A DNA stretch of 64,000 nt from Nocardioides caeni (GCF_004912195.1 NZ_STGW01000002.1:341276-405275), one strand, 5' to 3'; counted from the stretch's first letter, positions 37,207 through 46,649 are shown. Numbers and translations: made by a program. The notes: generated by a model not told the origin, from the letters alone.

Positions 37207-38721
37207 ATGCGTGCTCCCCGCCCCGTCGCCGTGGCGTCCTGTGCCCTGCTCCTCGCCGCGCTCGGCGGGCTCGCCGCCTGCGGCACCGCCACGTCGGTTC
37301 CTGAGCCCGAGACCCCGGAGGCGCAGCACGAGCTGCCCATCGCCGTACGACCGGCTGATCCGGGCCTGCGCTCGGTGATGTGGGTGGGCAACAACTGGGA
37401 CGGCACCGCGAGCGTGGTCGACGCCGACTCGCTCGAGGTCCTCAAGCGCGGCATCAACCTGATCCCCGACAAGGCCGAGGAGAACCGCCGCATCATCTCC
37501 AGCCCGATCGACCTCGTGTTCTTCCTGGCGATCAACGCCGGCCCGGGCCAGGGGCACAACCAGTACGTCGACGACATGTTCACGACGATGGACGGCAAGT
37601 ACCTCGCGGTCTCCCGCCCGAGCTTCGCCGACGTCGTGTGGATCGACATCGCGAAGGCGACGGCGGGACGCACGGACTCCATCGTGCGCGAGCAGCAGAT
37701 GGACGGCTTCCGGACCGACCACATGCAGCTGTCGAACGACGGCCGCCGGCTGCTGGTGTCGGACTCGACCGAGCGCCAGGTGATCGAGTACTCGATGGTC
37801 GACGAGACCCTCGACGACGGCACCGTCGTCAAGATGGGCGACCGGCTGCGGACCTTCCCCTCCGGCGAGACGCCGCACGAGAGCAACTACACCGAGGACG
37901 GCGAGCGGATCCTGCACGCCTCGATCGGCCGCGTCTATCTGCCCGGTGACGACCTCGACGCCACCGACGGCACCCTGATGGGCCTGCAGCTGGGCCCGAT
38001 CGCGCGGCTGCTCGGCCTGGACCGCTTCCTCATCGGCCTGCCGTGGGGTGCGCTCGACCAGGCGGTCAAGGCCGACCGCTGGCTGCAGTACGTCTCCGTC
38101 GACGACTTCGAGGTCCTGCAGCGCTGGGACATGAGCAAGGAGCTCGCGGAGGCCGGCCATCCCGGCATGAGCAGCGCGGTCCGGCCCGTCGCGGTCCACC
38201 CCGACGGTCGGCACCTGTTCCTCCAGGTCTCCTTCCTCCACGGCTATGTCGTCTTCGACACCGAGGCCGCCGACCTCAACGGGACCAGCGACTACACGCT
38301 GGGCGGCGAGCCCGAGCCGTCCACCGGCGCCGTCACCGACGTCGTCGAGCTGGACAACCGGGTGCCGACGATGCCGCGCGAGGCCTACGTCAACGACTCC
38401 GCCCACCACGGCATCGCGATCAGCGCCGACGGCGCGACGCTCTGCGTCGCCGGCACGATGGACGACTACGCCGCGCTCGTCGACGCGTCGACCGGCGAGG
38501 CGACCTACTTCGACGAGGAGACGACCGGCCACGGCTACGGCAAGCCCTACTGGTCCACCGAGGGGCTCAACGAGACCTGCTGGGTGTCGCTGTCCGACGA
38601 CGACGCGGTGGCGGTCCTCTCCACCGCGACCGGCGAGGAGCTCGCCTACCTCCCGGTGGGCAACCACCCGCAGCGCGTGCGTCACGGCTACGTCCCGGAG
38701 GCGCTCGCGAGCACGTGGTGA
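37207..38721 (+). CDS. beta-propeller (YVTN/YncE-like) lipoprotein
   Basis: 504 residues. A signal peptide ends in the lipobox LAAC (about residue 25), so it is anchored to the outer face of the membrane. The rest has repeated WD/YVTN-like blades (MWVGNNWDGTASVVDADSLEVL; TMDGKYLAVSRPSFADVVWIDI; AVLSTATGEELAYLPVGNHP). I do not recognise a specific subfamily; scaffold, binding or lactonase-like roles are all open. The start is the only ATG preceding the signal peptide. Confidence 0.75.
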   Translation: MRAPRPVAVASCALLLAALGGLAACGTATSVPEPETPEAQHELPIAVRPADPGLRSVMWVGNNWDGTASVVDADSLEVLKRGINLIPDKAEENRRIISSPIDLVFFLAINAGPGQGHNQYVDDMFTTMDGKYLAVSRPSFADVVWIDIAKATAGRTDSIVREQQMDGFRTDHMQLSNDGRRLLVSDSTERQVIEYSMVDETLDDGTVVKMGDRLRTFPSGETPHESNYTEDGERILHASIGRVYLPGDDLDATDGTLMGLQLGPIARLLGLDRFLIGLPWGALDQAVKADRWLQYVSVDDFEVLQRWDMSKELAEAGHPGMSSAVRPVAVHPDGRHLFLQVSFLHGYVVFDTEAADLNGTSDYTLGGEPEPSTGAVTDVVELDNRVPTMPREAYVNDSAHHGIAISADGATLCVAGTMDDYAALVDASTGEATYFDEETTGHGYGKPYWSTEGLNETCWVSLSDDDAVAVLSTATGEELAYLPVGNHPQRVRHGYVPEALASTW

Positions 38722-38744
38722 CGGCTGGGTGAGCGATCGGTGAG

Positions 38745-38750
38745 TAGGGT
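38745..38750 (+). promoter_or_regulatory. -10 hexamer TAGGGT for the purine nucleoside phosphorylase gene
   Basis: Six nt before the GTG at 38757; leaderless type. Confidence 0.55.
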
Positions 38751-38756
38751 CGTCCC

Positions 38757-39590
38757 GTGAGCGAGACCCCCACGCCGTACGCCCTGGCCGACGAGGCCGC
38801 CGCCCGACTCACCGAGATCACCGGCGTTGCCCGTCACGACGTGGCGCTCGTCCTCGGGTCCGGCTGGCTGCCCGCCGCCGACGCGCTCGACGCGTCGGGA
38901 GGCGCGGACACCACGGAGCTGTCGGTGACGGACCTTCCCGGCTTCTCCGCGTCAGCGGTCGCCGGTCACTCGGGCAAGATCCGCTCGATCCGCGTGCGCG
39001 GCGCCGACGGCGCCCCGGACCGCCACCTGCTGGTGTTCCTGAGCCGCACGCACTACTACGAGGGACGTGGGGTCGCCGCCGTGGTCCACGGCGTCCGGAC
39101 GGCCGCCGCCGCCGGCTGCCGCGCCATCGTGCTGACCAACGGGTGCGGCGGGCTCAAGGAGTCGTGGACGCCCGGCACCCCGGTGCTGATCAGCGACCAC
39201 ATCAACCTGACCGGGCAGTCCCCGATCGTCGGCGCGAACTTCGTCGACCTCACCGACCTCTATGCCGCGCGCCTGCGTGAGCTGTGCCGCAGCGTGGACG
39301 CGAGCCTGGACGAGGGCGTCTACGTCCAGTTCCCCGGCCCGCACTACGAGACCCCGGCCGAGGTCCGGATGGCCGGGATCCTCGGCGGCCACCTCGTCGG
39401 GATGAGCACGACCCTCGAGGCCATCGCCGCCCGCGAGGCCGGGATGGAGATCCTCGGCATCAGCCTGGTGACCAACCTGGCCGCCGGCCTGAGCGGCGAG
39501 GCGCTCAACCACGCCGAGGTGCTCGAGGCGGGCCGCGCGGCGGCGACCCGGATGGGCGAGCTGCTCGGACGCGTCGTGCCGCTCATCTGA
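38757..39590 (+). CDS. purine-nucleoside phosphorylase (trimeric type)
   Basis: 277 residues. Cleaves purine (deoxy)ribonucleosides with phosphate to base plus (deoxy)ribose-1-phosphate. Motifs: LVLGSGW phosphate loop, FPGPHYETPAEVRM base-binding loop with the active-site glutamate, and GMSTTLEAIAAREAGM/GISLVTNLAAG typical of PNP-II/PunA. It may act with the phosphomutase (56874) and DeoC (59209) encoded further along the window. Confidence 0.93.
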   Translation: MSETPTPYALADEAAARLTEITGVARHDVALVLGSGWLPAADALDASGGADTTELSVTDLPGFSASAVAGHSGKIRSIRVRGADGAPDRHLLVFLSRTHYYEGRGVAAVVHGVRTAAAAGCRAIVLTNGCGGLKESWTPGTPVLISDHINLTGQSPIVGANFVDLTDLYAARLRELCRSVDASLDEGVYVQFPGPHYETPAEVRMAGILGGHLVGMSTTLEAIAAREAGMEILGISLVTNLAAGLSGEALNHAEVLEAGRAAATRMGELLGRVVPLI

Positions 39591-39626
39591 GCCGACGTTC
39601 TGAGCCGATGATCTGAGCCGACGACG
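39588..39626 (+). repeat. three 13-bp direct repeats beginning at the stop codon
   Basis: Units TGAGCCGACGTTC, TGAGCCGATGATC and TGAGCCGACGACG at 39588, 39601 and 39614. The first TGA is the phosphorylase stop; with a period of 13 the other two TGAs fall in the remaining reading frames. Confidence 0.6.
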
Positions 39627-39642
39627 GCAGGTGCTGTGGCGG

Positions 39643-39648
39643 TAGGAT
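39643..39648 (+). promoter_or_regulatory. -10 hexamer TAGGAT for the TetR gene
   Basis: Seven nt before the GTG at 39656; leaderless type. Confidence 0.5.
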
Positions 39649-39655
39649 CGCGAGC

Positions 39656-40237
39656 GTGCCCCGCATCCACGGCGAAACCCTGCGCGACCACCGCGTCCAG
39701 GTCCACCAGAGCGTCCTGGAGGCCTTCGCCGAGCTGATGGTCGAGCGCAGCTTCGAGAGCATCAGCATGCGTGAGATCGCGGAGCGCGCCGGCCTCGGTC
39801 GCACCGCGATCTATCACCACTTCAGCGACCGCGAGGCCGTCCTGGTCGCCTTCGCGACCCGGACGACCCGCGCCTACGTCACCGAGCTGCGGGCCGCGCT
39901 GGAGCAGGCGGCGACCCCCTCGGACCGGCTCCGCGTCTATGTCCACCACCACCTGGCCGCGGGCGAGCAGTTCCACATGGGCCTGGGCCCGAGCCTGGTC
40001 GGCCAGCTGTCGGAGACCGCGCGCCTGGAGATGCGTCACCACATCGAGTCGGTCGAGGCCGTGCTGCGCGAGATCGTGCTCGACGGCCAGGCCAGCGGCG
40101 AGTTCGGGACGACCGACGTCGAGGCCGCCCTCTCCCTCATCCACGCCTGCCTCGTCCCCCGGCACCTGCCGGCCTCGGCGATCGAGGACTTCGTGCTGCG
40201 CGCCGTCGGCGTCAGCCAGCCCGTCGCGTCGCACTGA
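39656..40237 (+). CDS. TetR-family transcriptional regulator
   Basis: 193 residues with an N-terminal TetR HTH (SISMREIAERAGLGRTAIYHHF, residues about 35-56) and a helical ligand domain without a recognised subclass. It overlaps the convergent heme-surface gene by 26 bp. No palindrome is seen in its own promoter, so the target is unclear. Confidence 0.87.
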   Translation: MPRIHGETLRDHRVQVHQSVLEAFAELMVERSFESISMREIAERAGLGRTAIYHHFSDREAVLVAFATRTTRAYVTELRAALEQAATPSDRLRVYVHHHLAAGEQFHMGLGPSLVGQLSETARLEMRHHIESVEAVLREIVLDGQASGEFGTTDVEAALSLIHACLVPRHLPASAIEDFVLRAVGVSQPVASH

Positions 40238-41555
40238 CGCCGGCCGGCGGGATCAGCAGCAGGGCCGCCGCGGCCAGCAGCAGTGCGCTGGCGCCCCACC
40301 ACGCCCAGCCAGATCCACCGTCGCTCCCCCGCCCGGACGGTGGGGTGGCGGCAGTCAGCCGCATCTCGGTCATCGGACGAGCGAGCACCTGGCCCGCGGT
40401 CGCGGCGGGAGGAGCCGCGGCGGCGACCGGCACCGGAGCGCCGGGGGCCGGGACGGTGACCACCTCGTCCGGGTTCGGCGGAGGCGGGGCACTGTTGTCG
40501 ACCGTCGGCAGGTCGGTCGGCTGCGGGGACGGCTGCGGTACGACGCCTTCGTCGGCGCCGAACTGCACGGTCACGGGCAGGGCCACCTTGCTGGGCTGCG
40601 AGCCACCCGTCGAGTACCAGAAGGCACCGCTGCCCAGCATGTCGAGGTAGGAGACGAAGGGCTGTGGGAACGCACCCCAGTGGTCGCCGCCCCGGACCTG
40701 CGGCACCGCGACGTCGGCCACCCGGACGCCGCGGTAGTCCGGCGCGGCGGTGAAGCCCCAGTCCTCCCAGCGGTCGGGCCCCAGCGCGGAGAAGGTGGCC
40801 ACGACGACATCCTTCGCGACCGGAGCCGGCGACCAGACGCCGCCGCTCTGCGAGGACTTGAAGCCCGACAGCGTCGCGGTGACCACGCCCCGGCCGTCGC
40901 CGATCTCCAGCACCGGGTCGGTGAGGGAGAAGAGCGAGGCGCCCGAGTAGAAGAAGATCGTCGCGGAGCCCTGCCACGCGACGCGGGCCGTGCCGGCCGC
41001 GGGATCGACCGAGCCCGTGCCCCCTGCGAAGACGATCTGGTGGTCACTGAACCCTCCGGCGCCGACCACGTGGTCGGCCCACGTCGCCGGACGGTAGCCA
41101 CCCAGTGCCGGGTCGCCCTTCTCGATCGAGACGTCACCGACACGCTGGCGCCACTGCGCCGCGGTGATGGCCTCGCCGCCATTGCCCTCGCTCGTGCCGG
41201 CGCCGGGGAAGCTGTAGCGGACACCGTCGTGGGCGAGGGTGTTCGCCTCACGCGTGACGCCCCAGCGCAGCACGGCATCCGTCAGCTCGGTCGCCTCGTC
41301 CGGCGGCTCAGTCGGCTCCGTGGACTCCGTCGGGTCCGTCGGCTCCGTGGACTCCGTCGGGTCCGTGGGTTCGGTGGGTTCGGTCGGCTCGGTGGTGGTC
41401 GCGTCCGCCGCTCCCGTCGGCTCGGCGGCGCTGGACGCGGGCGTGAGGGCGCCGACGAGTCCGATGGCGAGGGCAACCGCCGCACCGACGGCCAGCAGGA
41501 CCGCGACGACCCGGCGCCAGGACGCCACGGCAGTCGGGGTCGGCCGCGCGATCAC
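40212..41555 (-). CDS. HtaA-domain surface heme-binding protein with C-terminal anchor
   Basis: 447 residues: an N-terminal hydrophobic export segment (about 11-38), a Thr/Glu/Pro-rich spacer built from in-frame repeats (TEPTDPTES), one HtaA-type domain (about 85-275, beginning AVLRWGVTREANTLAHDGVRYSFPG and containing the NGG and YRPATWADHVVG blocks), a Pro-rich linker and a C-terminal transmembrane helix plus Arg tail. HtaA domains bind heme at the cell surface. The GTG overlaps the preceding gene's stop (GTGA). Last gene of the five-gene heme operon. Confidence 0.82.
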   Translation of the reverse strand: MIARPTPTAVASWRRVVAVLLAVGAAVALAIGLVGALTPASSAAEPTGAADATTTEPTEPTEPTDPTESTEPTDPTESTEPTEPPDEATELTDAVLRWGVTREANTLAHDGVRYSFPGAGTSEGNGGEAITAAQWRQRVGDVSIEKGDPALGGYRPATWADHVVGAGGFSDHQIVFAGGTGSVDPAAGTARVAWQGSATIFFYSGASLFSLTDPVLEIGDGRGVVTATLSGFKSSQSGGVWSPAPVAKDVVVATFSALGPDRWEDWGFTAAPDYRGVRVADVAVPQVRGGDHWGAFPQPFVSYLDMLGSGAFWYSTGGSQPSKVALPVTVQFGADEGVVPQPSPQPTDLPTVDNSAPPPPNPDEVVTVPAPGAPVPVAAAAPPAATAGQVLARPMTEMRLTAATPPSGRGSDGGSGWAWWGASALLLAAAALLLIPPAGVSATRRAG

Positions 41556-42667
41556 GACTGCTCCGGAGGCGCGGCGGCCCCTCGGGGTGCGCGCCGTCGG
41601 CGGGTCACGGACACGACGGTCCGGGCGAGGATCGCCAGGAAGAGCACGGCCGAGACGCCGAAGACGATCGGCCCCCACGGCACTTCGCTGTCCTCTCCCT
41701 CCGCTGCGGTCGCCGGCGGCGACCCGGCATCCTCGTCAACAGCCACGGCGAAGCGCACGGTGACCGGCTTGGCGTCCAGGCTGGCCGGGCCGTAGATCCG
41801 CAGCTCGTGGGTGCCGGCGTCGAGGTCCGCCGGCAGCGTCAGCACGCCGGCGACCGCGCCGTCGGCGCCGACCAGGAACGGGCCGGCGGCGGCCACGCCG
41901 TCGTCGAGGACGGCCGAGACCTGACTGCCCGCCGGGAGCCCCGAGGCCCGGAAGGGCATGACCCGACCGGTGTGGGCCGCTGTCCGGTCGACCTCGAGGA
42001 GTCGTGGGCCCTTCACCTGCGGCGCACTCTCGACAGCATCCCCGACCGTGGCCGGAGCGGCGTCCGTCGTACCGGACGACGGGTCGGCACTGGGCGACGA
42101 TCCGTCGTGGAGGTCGCCGACCTGCACCGGCGTGAACGTCTCGTTGTTGCCGTTGTGGACGCCCTTGGCGCCGATGGTGATCACGCCACAGCGGACCTTG
42201 CGGCAGTCGACGGTCCGCGCCCGGCCGTTGAGGCCGACGGCCTTGAAGGTCGCTCCCGGGACCGTGATGGTGGTGGAGAACGAGCCGTCCTGCTTGATGC
42301 TGCCCGAGGCCCCGCTGGTTCCCGGCGTGAAGGCGAGGAAGCGTTGGTAGCCCTGGTTGGCGCTGCTCCGGGAGTCGGGGACGTAGAGATAGTCCTCACC
42401 CGAGTCGCCACCCTGGCTGGGCTGCCAGCGACCGCTCACCGTGCCGAAGAAGACGTAGACGCCGCCGCTGCTGCCCCGGACCGACTGGAAGCCGCGGCCC
42501 TCGACGGTGAGGGTCGTCGCATAGGTCGCGTCGATCACCGCGGCGCCGGCCGAGTTCGTGAGGGTCACCCGACCGGCCGCGGTCGCCGAGGGCGACGGGC
42601 CGAGCACGGCCAGAGCGGCGGCGAGGTTGATCGCCAGCAGAAGTCGAATGCATCGCAGCGCCGTCAT
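41552..42667 (-). CDS. cell-surface protein of the heme uptake operon
   Basis: 371 residues: signal peptide (ending SATAAG at about 31), an Ig-like/neocarzinostatin-type beta region (YATTLTVEGRGF; a C-x4-C pair in DCRKVRC), an acidic Ser/Asp linker, a second beta domain (about 240-310) and a C-terminal transmembrane helix with Arg-rich tail. I do not see a clear HtaA motif. Its ATG overlaps the ATPase gene stop and it is coupled to the HtaA gene downstream, so it is probably a heme receptor or chaperone on the surface. Confidence 0.7.
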   Translation of the reverse strand: MTALRCIRLLLAINLAAALAVLGPSPSATAAGRVTLTNSAGAAVIDATYATTLTVEGRGFQSVRGSSGGVYVFFGTVSGRWQPSQGGDSGEDYLYVPDSRSSANQGYQRFLAFTPGTSGASGSIKQDGSFSTTITVPGATFKAVGLNGRARTVDCRKVRCGVITIGAKGVHNGNNETFTPVQVGDLHDGSSPSADPSSGTTDAAPATVGDAVESAPQVKGPRLLEVDRTAAHTGRVMPFRASGLPAGSQVSAVLDDGVAAAGPFLVGADGAVAGVLTLPADLDAGTHELRIYGPASLDAKPVTVRFAVAVDEDAGSPPATAAEGEDSEVPWGPIVFGVSAVLFLAILARTVVSVTRRRRAPRGAAAPPEQS

Positions 42668-43542
42668 CGCGCCTCCGTCTCGTCGGTCGTCTCGTCGGTC
42701 GTCTCGTCGGTCGTCTCGTCGGGGACGTCGTGGTCGGCCAGGCCCCGATGGGGCGCCCGCAGCGGCACCACCAGGGGCGAGCCGTCGAGGTCGATGACCC
42801 GGACCGGGTGCTGATAGACCACGGTCAGCAGATCCTCGGTGAGGACCTCGCTCGGCGGCCCGTCCGCCGCGACCCGACCGCGGGCCAGCACGCAGATCCG
42901 GTCGGCGTAGGCCGCCGCGAGGGAGAGGTCGTGGAGGACCACCACGACCGCCGCCCCGGCCCGGGCGACGTCGCGGGTGGTGGCGAGCAGGGACTCCTGG
43001 TGCCGGATGTCGAGGGCCGCGGTGGGCTCGTCGAGGAGCACCACCGGCGTCTCCTGGGCCAGCACGCGCGCGAAGGAGGTCCGCGCCTGCTCCCCACCCG
43101 ACAGCGTCGGGAAGGATCGCTCCGACAGGTGCAGGACGTCGGCGTGCCGCATGGCCCGGCGCACGACCACGTCGTCCTCGTCGCTGCGCGCCGTGCCGTA
43201 CCACGGCGAACGCCCCATCTCGACGACGTGGCGCACGTCGAAGCCGAACGCGATCGCGTACTTCTGGAGCAGCACGGCCCGTTGGCGTGCCGCCTCCTTC
43301 GCTCGGTACGACGCCGTGGGGCGCCCCTGCAGCTCGACGGTGCCGCTGGCGGGCTCGACGTCGCCGGTCAGGGCAGCGAGCAGGGTCGACTTGCCCGCAC
43401 CGTTGGGGCCGACGAGCGCGACCACCTCTCCGGGCTCGACCTGGAGGGTGACGTCGGCGAGGATGCGGGCGCCACCGATCTCGACGCTCACCGACCGGGC
43501 GAGCAGTCCCGCGGGGAGGATGACGTCGGCGGTCCTGGTCAT
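42664..43542 (-). CDS. hmuV: heme ABC transporter ATP-binding protein
   Basis: 292 residues: Walker A GPNGAGKST, signature LSGGEQ, Walker B VVLLDEPTAALD and an H-loop VLHDLSLAAAY; of the FepC/HmuV subfamily. The last 15 residues are a variable DETT tail from a 12-bp repeat (42677-42722). It energises heme import through HmuU. The ATG overlaps the hmuU stop (ATGA). Confidence 0.93.
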   Translation of the reverse strand: MTRTADVILPAGLLARSVSVEIGGARILADVTLQVEPGEVVALVGPNGAGKSTLLAALTGDVEPASGTVELQGRPTASYRAKEAARQRAVLLQKYAIAFGFDVRHVVEMGRSPWYGTARSDEDDVVVRRAMRHADVLHLSERSFPTLSGGEQARTSFARVLAQETPVVLLDEPTAALDIRHQESLLATTRDVARAGAAVVVVLHDLSLAAAYADRICVLARGRVAADGPPSEVLTEDLLTVVYQHPVRVIDLDGSPLVVPLRAPHRGLADHDVPDETTDETTDETTDETEAR

Positions 43543-44579
43543 GCCCCCCCTCCCGCGGTGCGCCGGGAGCGGCGGATGAGCCACAGGAAGAAGGGGCCGC
43601 CGACGAGCGAGGTGAGCAGCCCGATCGGGAGGTCGGCGTTGTCGATCGCCGTGCGGGCCCACAGGTCGGCGAGCATCAGCAGCACGGCGCCACCCAGGGC
43701 GCTGGCCGGGATGAGCAGCCGATGGCCGGGGCCGGCGAGCATCCGGATGACGTGCGGGACGACGAGGCCGACGAAGGCGATGATGCCGCAGAAGCTCACG
43801 GCCGCCGCGGTGAGCACCGCGACGACCACGATGGAGACGATCCGCAGCCGCTCGACCTCGACGCCGACGTGACGCGCGGCGCGATCGCCCAGCGCGAGCA
43901 GGTCGAGCTGGCGGGCCAGCACGACCGACGCGGCGATCCCGACGGCGGCGAGGGGCGCGGCAACGGCCACCGCCGCCCAGCGGGTGCCGTTGAGGCTGCC
44001 CAGGGTCCAGAAGACGATCTCCTCGCGTGCCTGCTGGTCGCCGAGGAACATCAGGAAGGCCAGCCCGGCGCTGGTCAGGGCATTGAGGGCGATGCCGGTG
44101 AGCACCAGCGTGACGACCTCGGTGCGTCCGCCGTCGCGGGAGAGGAGATAGACCAGCAGCGTGGTGATCAGGCCGCCGACGAAGGCAGCGACCGCGATGG
44201 TCCAGCTGCCGAAGAGGCCGATGTCGAACACGATGACCGTGCCCGCCGCGACGGCTGCGCCCGAGGAGACGCCGACGACCGCGGGCTCCGCCAGGGGGTT
44301 GCCGAAGGTGCCCTGCATGACAGCTCCCGCCGTCGCCAGCGCCGCTCCCGCGACGGCCGCCATCGCGACCCGCGGGAAGCGGACCTCCCACAGGGTCGAC
44401 TCGCCACGCGGATGGGTCGGGAGCGGCCCGAGGTCGAGGCCGAGGCGGTGGAGGACGGACCCGAGCACCTCCAGCGGAGGGATCCGGAGCTGTCCCTGCG
44501 CGGCGCTGAAGACCACCGCCACCCCGAGGAGGACCAGGAGCGCGCTGATCAGTCCGACCCTTCCGGTGCGGACCTTCAT
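43539..44579 (-). CDS. hmuU: heme ABC transporter permease (FecCD family)
   Basis: 346-residue permease with about ten hydrophobic helices and the FecCD motifs LRIPP, RFPRVAMAAVAGAALA, MQGTFGNPLAEPAVVGVSSGAA and FVGLVVPHVIRM (coupling region to HmuV). Its start overlaps the hmuT stop and its stop overlaps the hmuV start, so T, U and V are translationally coupled. Confidence 0.94.
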   Translation of the reverse strand: MKVRTGRVGLISALLVLLGVAVVFSAAQGQLRIPPLEVLGSVLHRLGLDLGPLPTHPRGESTLWEVRFPRVAMAAVAGAALATAGAVMQGTFGNPLAEPAVVGVSSGAAVAAGTVIVFDIGLFGSWTIAVAAFVGGLITTLLVYLLSRDGGRTEVVTLVLTGIALNALTSAGLAFLMFLGDQQAREEIVFWTLGSLNGTRWAAVAVAAPLAAVGIAASVVLARQLDLLALGDRAARHVGVEVERLRIVSIVVVAVLTAAAVSFCGIIAFVGLVVPHVIRMLAGPGHRLLIPASALGGAVLLMLADLWARTAIDNADLPIGLLTSLVGGPFFLWLIRRSRRTAGGGA

Positions 44580-45718
44580 GAGACGGACTCGGGCGCATAG
44601 ATCGCCACGGCCAGTGCGTTGAGCACTGCGGCGGTCTGCGGCCCGAAGCCGAGGATCTGCGCGTCGGCCATGTCGACGAGGCGCTGGTGCTCCCCCGCCG
44701 GGGTGTTGGCGAGGGCCGGGAGCCGATCGAGGAGCCCGTCGATGCCGCCCACGGAGTCGAGCCCACCACTCATCATCAGGATCAGGTCGGGCTGCGCAGC
44801 GATGATCGCCTCGTCGGTGACCGGCTTCATGCCGTCCCACTCGAGCTCGGCCGCCACGTCGTAGAGGCCGAGGGCGTCGATCAGGGAGTCGGAGCCGGAG
44901 CCCTCGCCGAACATGTAGTAGACCCCGGACTGGCCGCGGACGTAGAGGAAGACCGTGCGCAGCTGCTCGGACAGGTCGGTGGGCGCGACCCCCGCGATGC
45001 TGTCGACGGTGGTCGCGATCTGCTCCTCGGTGCGCTGCGCGAGGATCTCGCCCTCGTCAGGCACCCCCAGTGCCGTGGCGACCTCGCGGGTCAGCCGGGT
45101 GATGTTGTCGAGGCCGCGGTGGGAGTCGACGACCACGACCGGGATGTCGGCGTCGCGCATCTGGAGGATGACGTCCCACGGGCCGAGGGACGTGTCGGTC
45201 AGGATCAGCGTGGGGTCGAGGGCGAGGATCGCCTCGGCTGACAGGTCGTGGCCGTTGTGGGTGACCAGCGGGAGGTCGGCGGCCTCGTCGAACTGGGTCG
45301 AGATGTCGCGACCGACCAGCCGGTCGCCCAGTCCGAGCTCGAAGACGGTGCGCGACAGCGTGCCGTAGACGTCCAGGGCCAGCACGCGGCTGACGTCGGC
45401 CACCTCGACCTCGGTGCCCTGGGCGTCGGTCACCGTGACCGGCAACCGCGGCTCGGGAGCGTCGGCGACGGGGTCGACCTCGGCCGAGGAGACGACGGCG
45501 GTCGTCGCGCCGTCCCAGCTGCGGGGGTCGTCGAGCACCTCCGCGTCAGCCAGTGCCGGTGCGGGCGTGCCGCCCCCTGCCCCGCCGTGGTCGTCGCCGG
45601 CACCGGGGGCGTTCAGGCCGCACGCGCTGACCAGTGCGAGGAGCAGCAGTGCGATGACCGGGAGGACGGCAGCGGGGAGGCCCCGGCGCCTCGGGGACCG
45701 GCTCGGTCGGGTCGCCAT
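44576..45718 (-). CDS. hmuT: heme ABC transporter substrate-binding lipoprotein
   Basis: 380 residues: signal peptide with lipobox LVSAC (about residue 33), then a class III periplasmic-binding fold (two lobes joined by a long helix; VSRVLALDVYGTLSRTVFELGLGDRLVGRD; ILALDPTLILTD). It delivers heme to HmuUV. The ATG at 45718 is chosen as the last start before the signal peptide. The divergent region to the heme oxygenase gene contains an iron box. Confidence 0.92.
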   Translation of the reverse strand: MATRPSRSPRRRGLPAAVLPVIALLLLALVSACGLNAPGAGDDHGGAGGGTPAPALADAEVLDDPRSWDGATTAVVSSAEVDPVADAPEPRLPVTVTDAQGTEVEVADVSRVLALDVYGTLSRTVFELGLGDRLVGRDISTQFDEAADLPLVTHNGHDLSAEAILALDPTLILTDTSLGPWDVILQMRDADIPVVVVDSHRGLDNITRLTREVATALGVPDEGEILAQRTEEQIATTVDSIAGVAPTDLSEQLRTVFLYVRGQSGVYYMFGEGSGSDSLIDALGLYDVAAELEWDGMKPVTDEAIIAAQPDLILMMSGGLDSVGGIDGLLDRLPALANTPAGEHQRLVDMADAQILGFGPQTAAVLNALAVAIYAPESVS

Positions 45719-45825
45719 GGGTCTCACTGTCTGGTCGAGGGTGGCTCGAGGCCTCTCCGAGGCCTGTCCGAAGCTCGCGGGCCCGATCCCGCTGCTGGGT
45801 GCGAGGCTCACGCTATCATTCGAAG

Positions 45826-45844
45826 TTAGGAGAGGCTCACCTGC
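45826..45844. promoter_or_regulatory. iron box (IdeR/DtxR) between hmuT and the heme oxygenase gene
   Basis: TTAGGAGAGGCTCACCTGC agrees with the 19-bp consensus TTAGGTTAGGCTAACCTAA at 14 positions, including both conserved half-site cores. Placed in the divergent region it can repress hmuT/U/V and the oxygenase gene when iron is sufficient. Confidence 0.7.
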
Positions 45845-45926
45845 TCCTTGACGTCATGTCATCATCTTGCTGACAATGTGTCAAGATAACGCCGTCCTCT
45901 CGCGCCGACCCCCAGAAGGGCCCCTC

Positions 45927-46604
45927 GTGACCTCCGTCGCTGACACCACCGTGACCCCCTCGCTCTCCCTGGCGATGCGCGAGGGCTCGCGCGCCGAGCA
46001 CGAGGCCGCCGAGAACTCGACGTTCATGTCGGAGCTGCTCGACGGCAAGCTCAACGCCGACGCCTACGCCGCACTCCTGCTCCGCCTGCATCGGGTCTAC
46101 GACGCCCTGGAGGCGGCCGTCCGGGAGCAGGCCGCCGACCCGCTGGTCGCGGCAGTCCACGACGCCGCGCTCGAGCGGCTGGCGGCGATCGAGGCCGACC
46201 TGACCCACTGGGCCCCTGGCACCGACCCGGCGGGCGTCGACTCGCCGGCCGCGTCGGCCTACGCGACCCGCCTCCGGGCGGCCGGCGAGTGGGGCGGCCT
46301 GCTGGTCGCGCACCACTACACCCGCTATCTCGGCGACCTGTCGGGCGGCCAGGTCATCGGCCGCATCCTGACCCGCACGTTCGACCTGCCCGAGGGCGTC
46401 GGCGTCGCGTTCTACGAGTTCCCGGGGATCCCCAAGCCGAAGCCCTACAAGGACGCCTACCGGGCACGCCTGGACGACCTGGGCCTCGACGCCGCGGGGA
46501 TCGAGGCCGTGGTGGCCGAGGTCAAGGTCGCGTTCAACCTCAACCAGGCCCTGTTCGCCGAGCTCTCGGCCGACATCGAGGACTACCGCCGTCTCGACAG
46601 CTGA
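45927..46604 (+). CDS. hmuO: heme oxygenase (biliverdin-producing)
   Basis: 225 residues. Opens the porphyrin ring with O2 and electrons, releasing Fe2+, CO and biliverdin. The proximal ligand is H25 in SRAEHEAAE, and the distal-helix signature YLGDLSGGQVIGRIL is intact. The GTG at 45927 gives the usual length; in-frame ATGs at 45867 and 45876 would add about 20 unlike residues. It is divergent from hmuT behind a shared iron box. Confidence 0.93.
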   Translation: MTSVADTTVTPSLSLAMREGSRAEHEAAENSTFMSELLDGKLNADAYAALLLRLHRVYDALEAAVREQAADPLVAAVHDAALERLAAIEADLTHWAPGTDPAGVDSPAASAYATRLRAAGEWGGLLVAHHYTRYLGDLSGGQVIGRILTRTFDLPEGVGVAFYEFPGIPKPKPYKDAYRARLDDLGLDAAGIEAVVAEVKVAFNLNQALFAELSADIEDYRRLDS

Positions 46605-46620
46605 GCGTCGACCGACCGTT

Positions 46621-46649
46621 CTGACAGGTCGTCAGCAACCTGCTATGGT
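46621..46649 (+). promoter_or_regulatory. promoter of the secreted HtaA-type gene
   Basis: CTGACA (46621-46626), a 17-bp spacer and TATGGT (46644-46649) form the best -35/-10 pair in the window. The -10 is covered by the iron box at 46644-46662. Confidence 0.65.
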
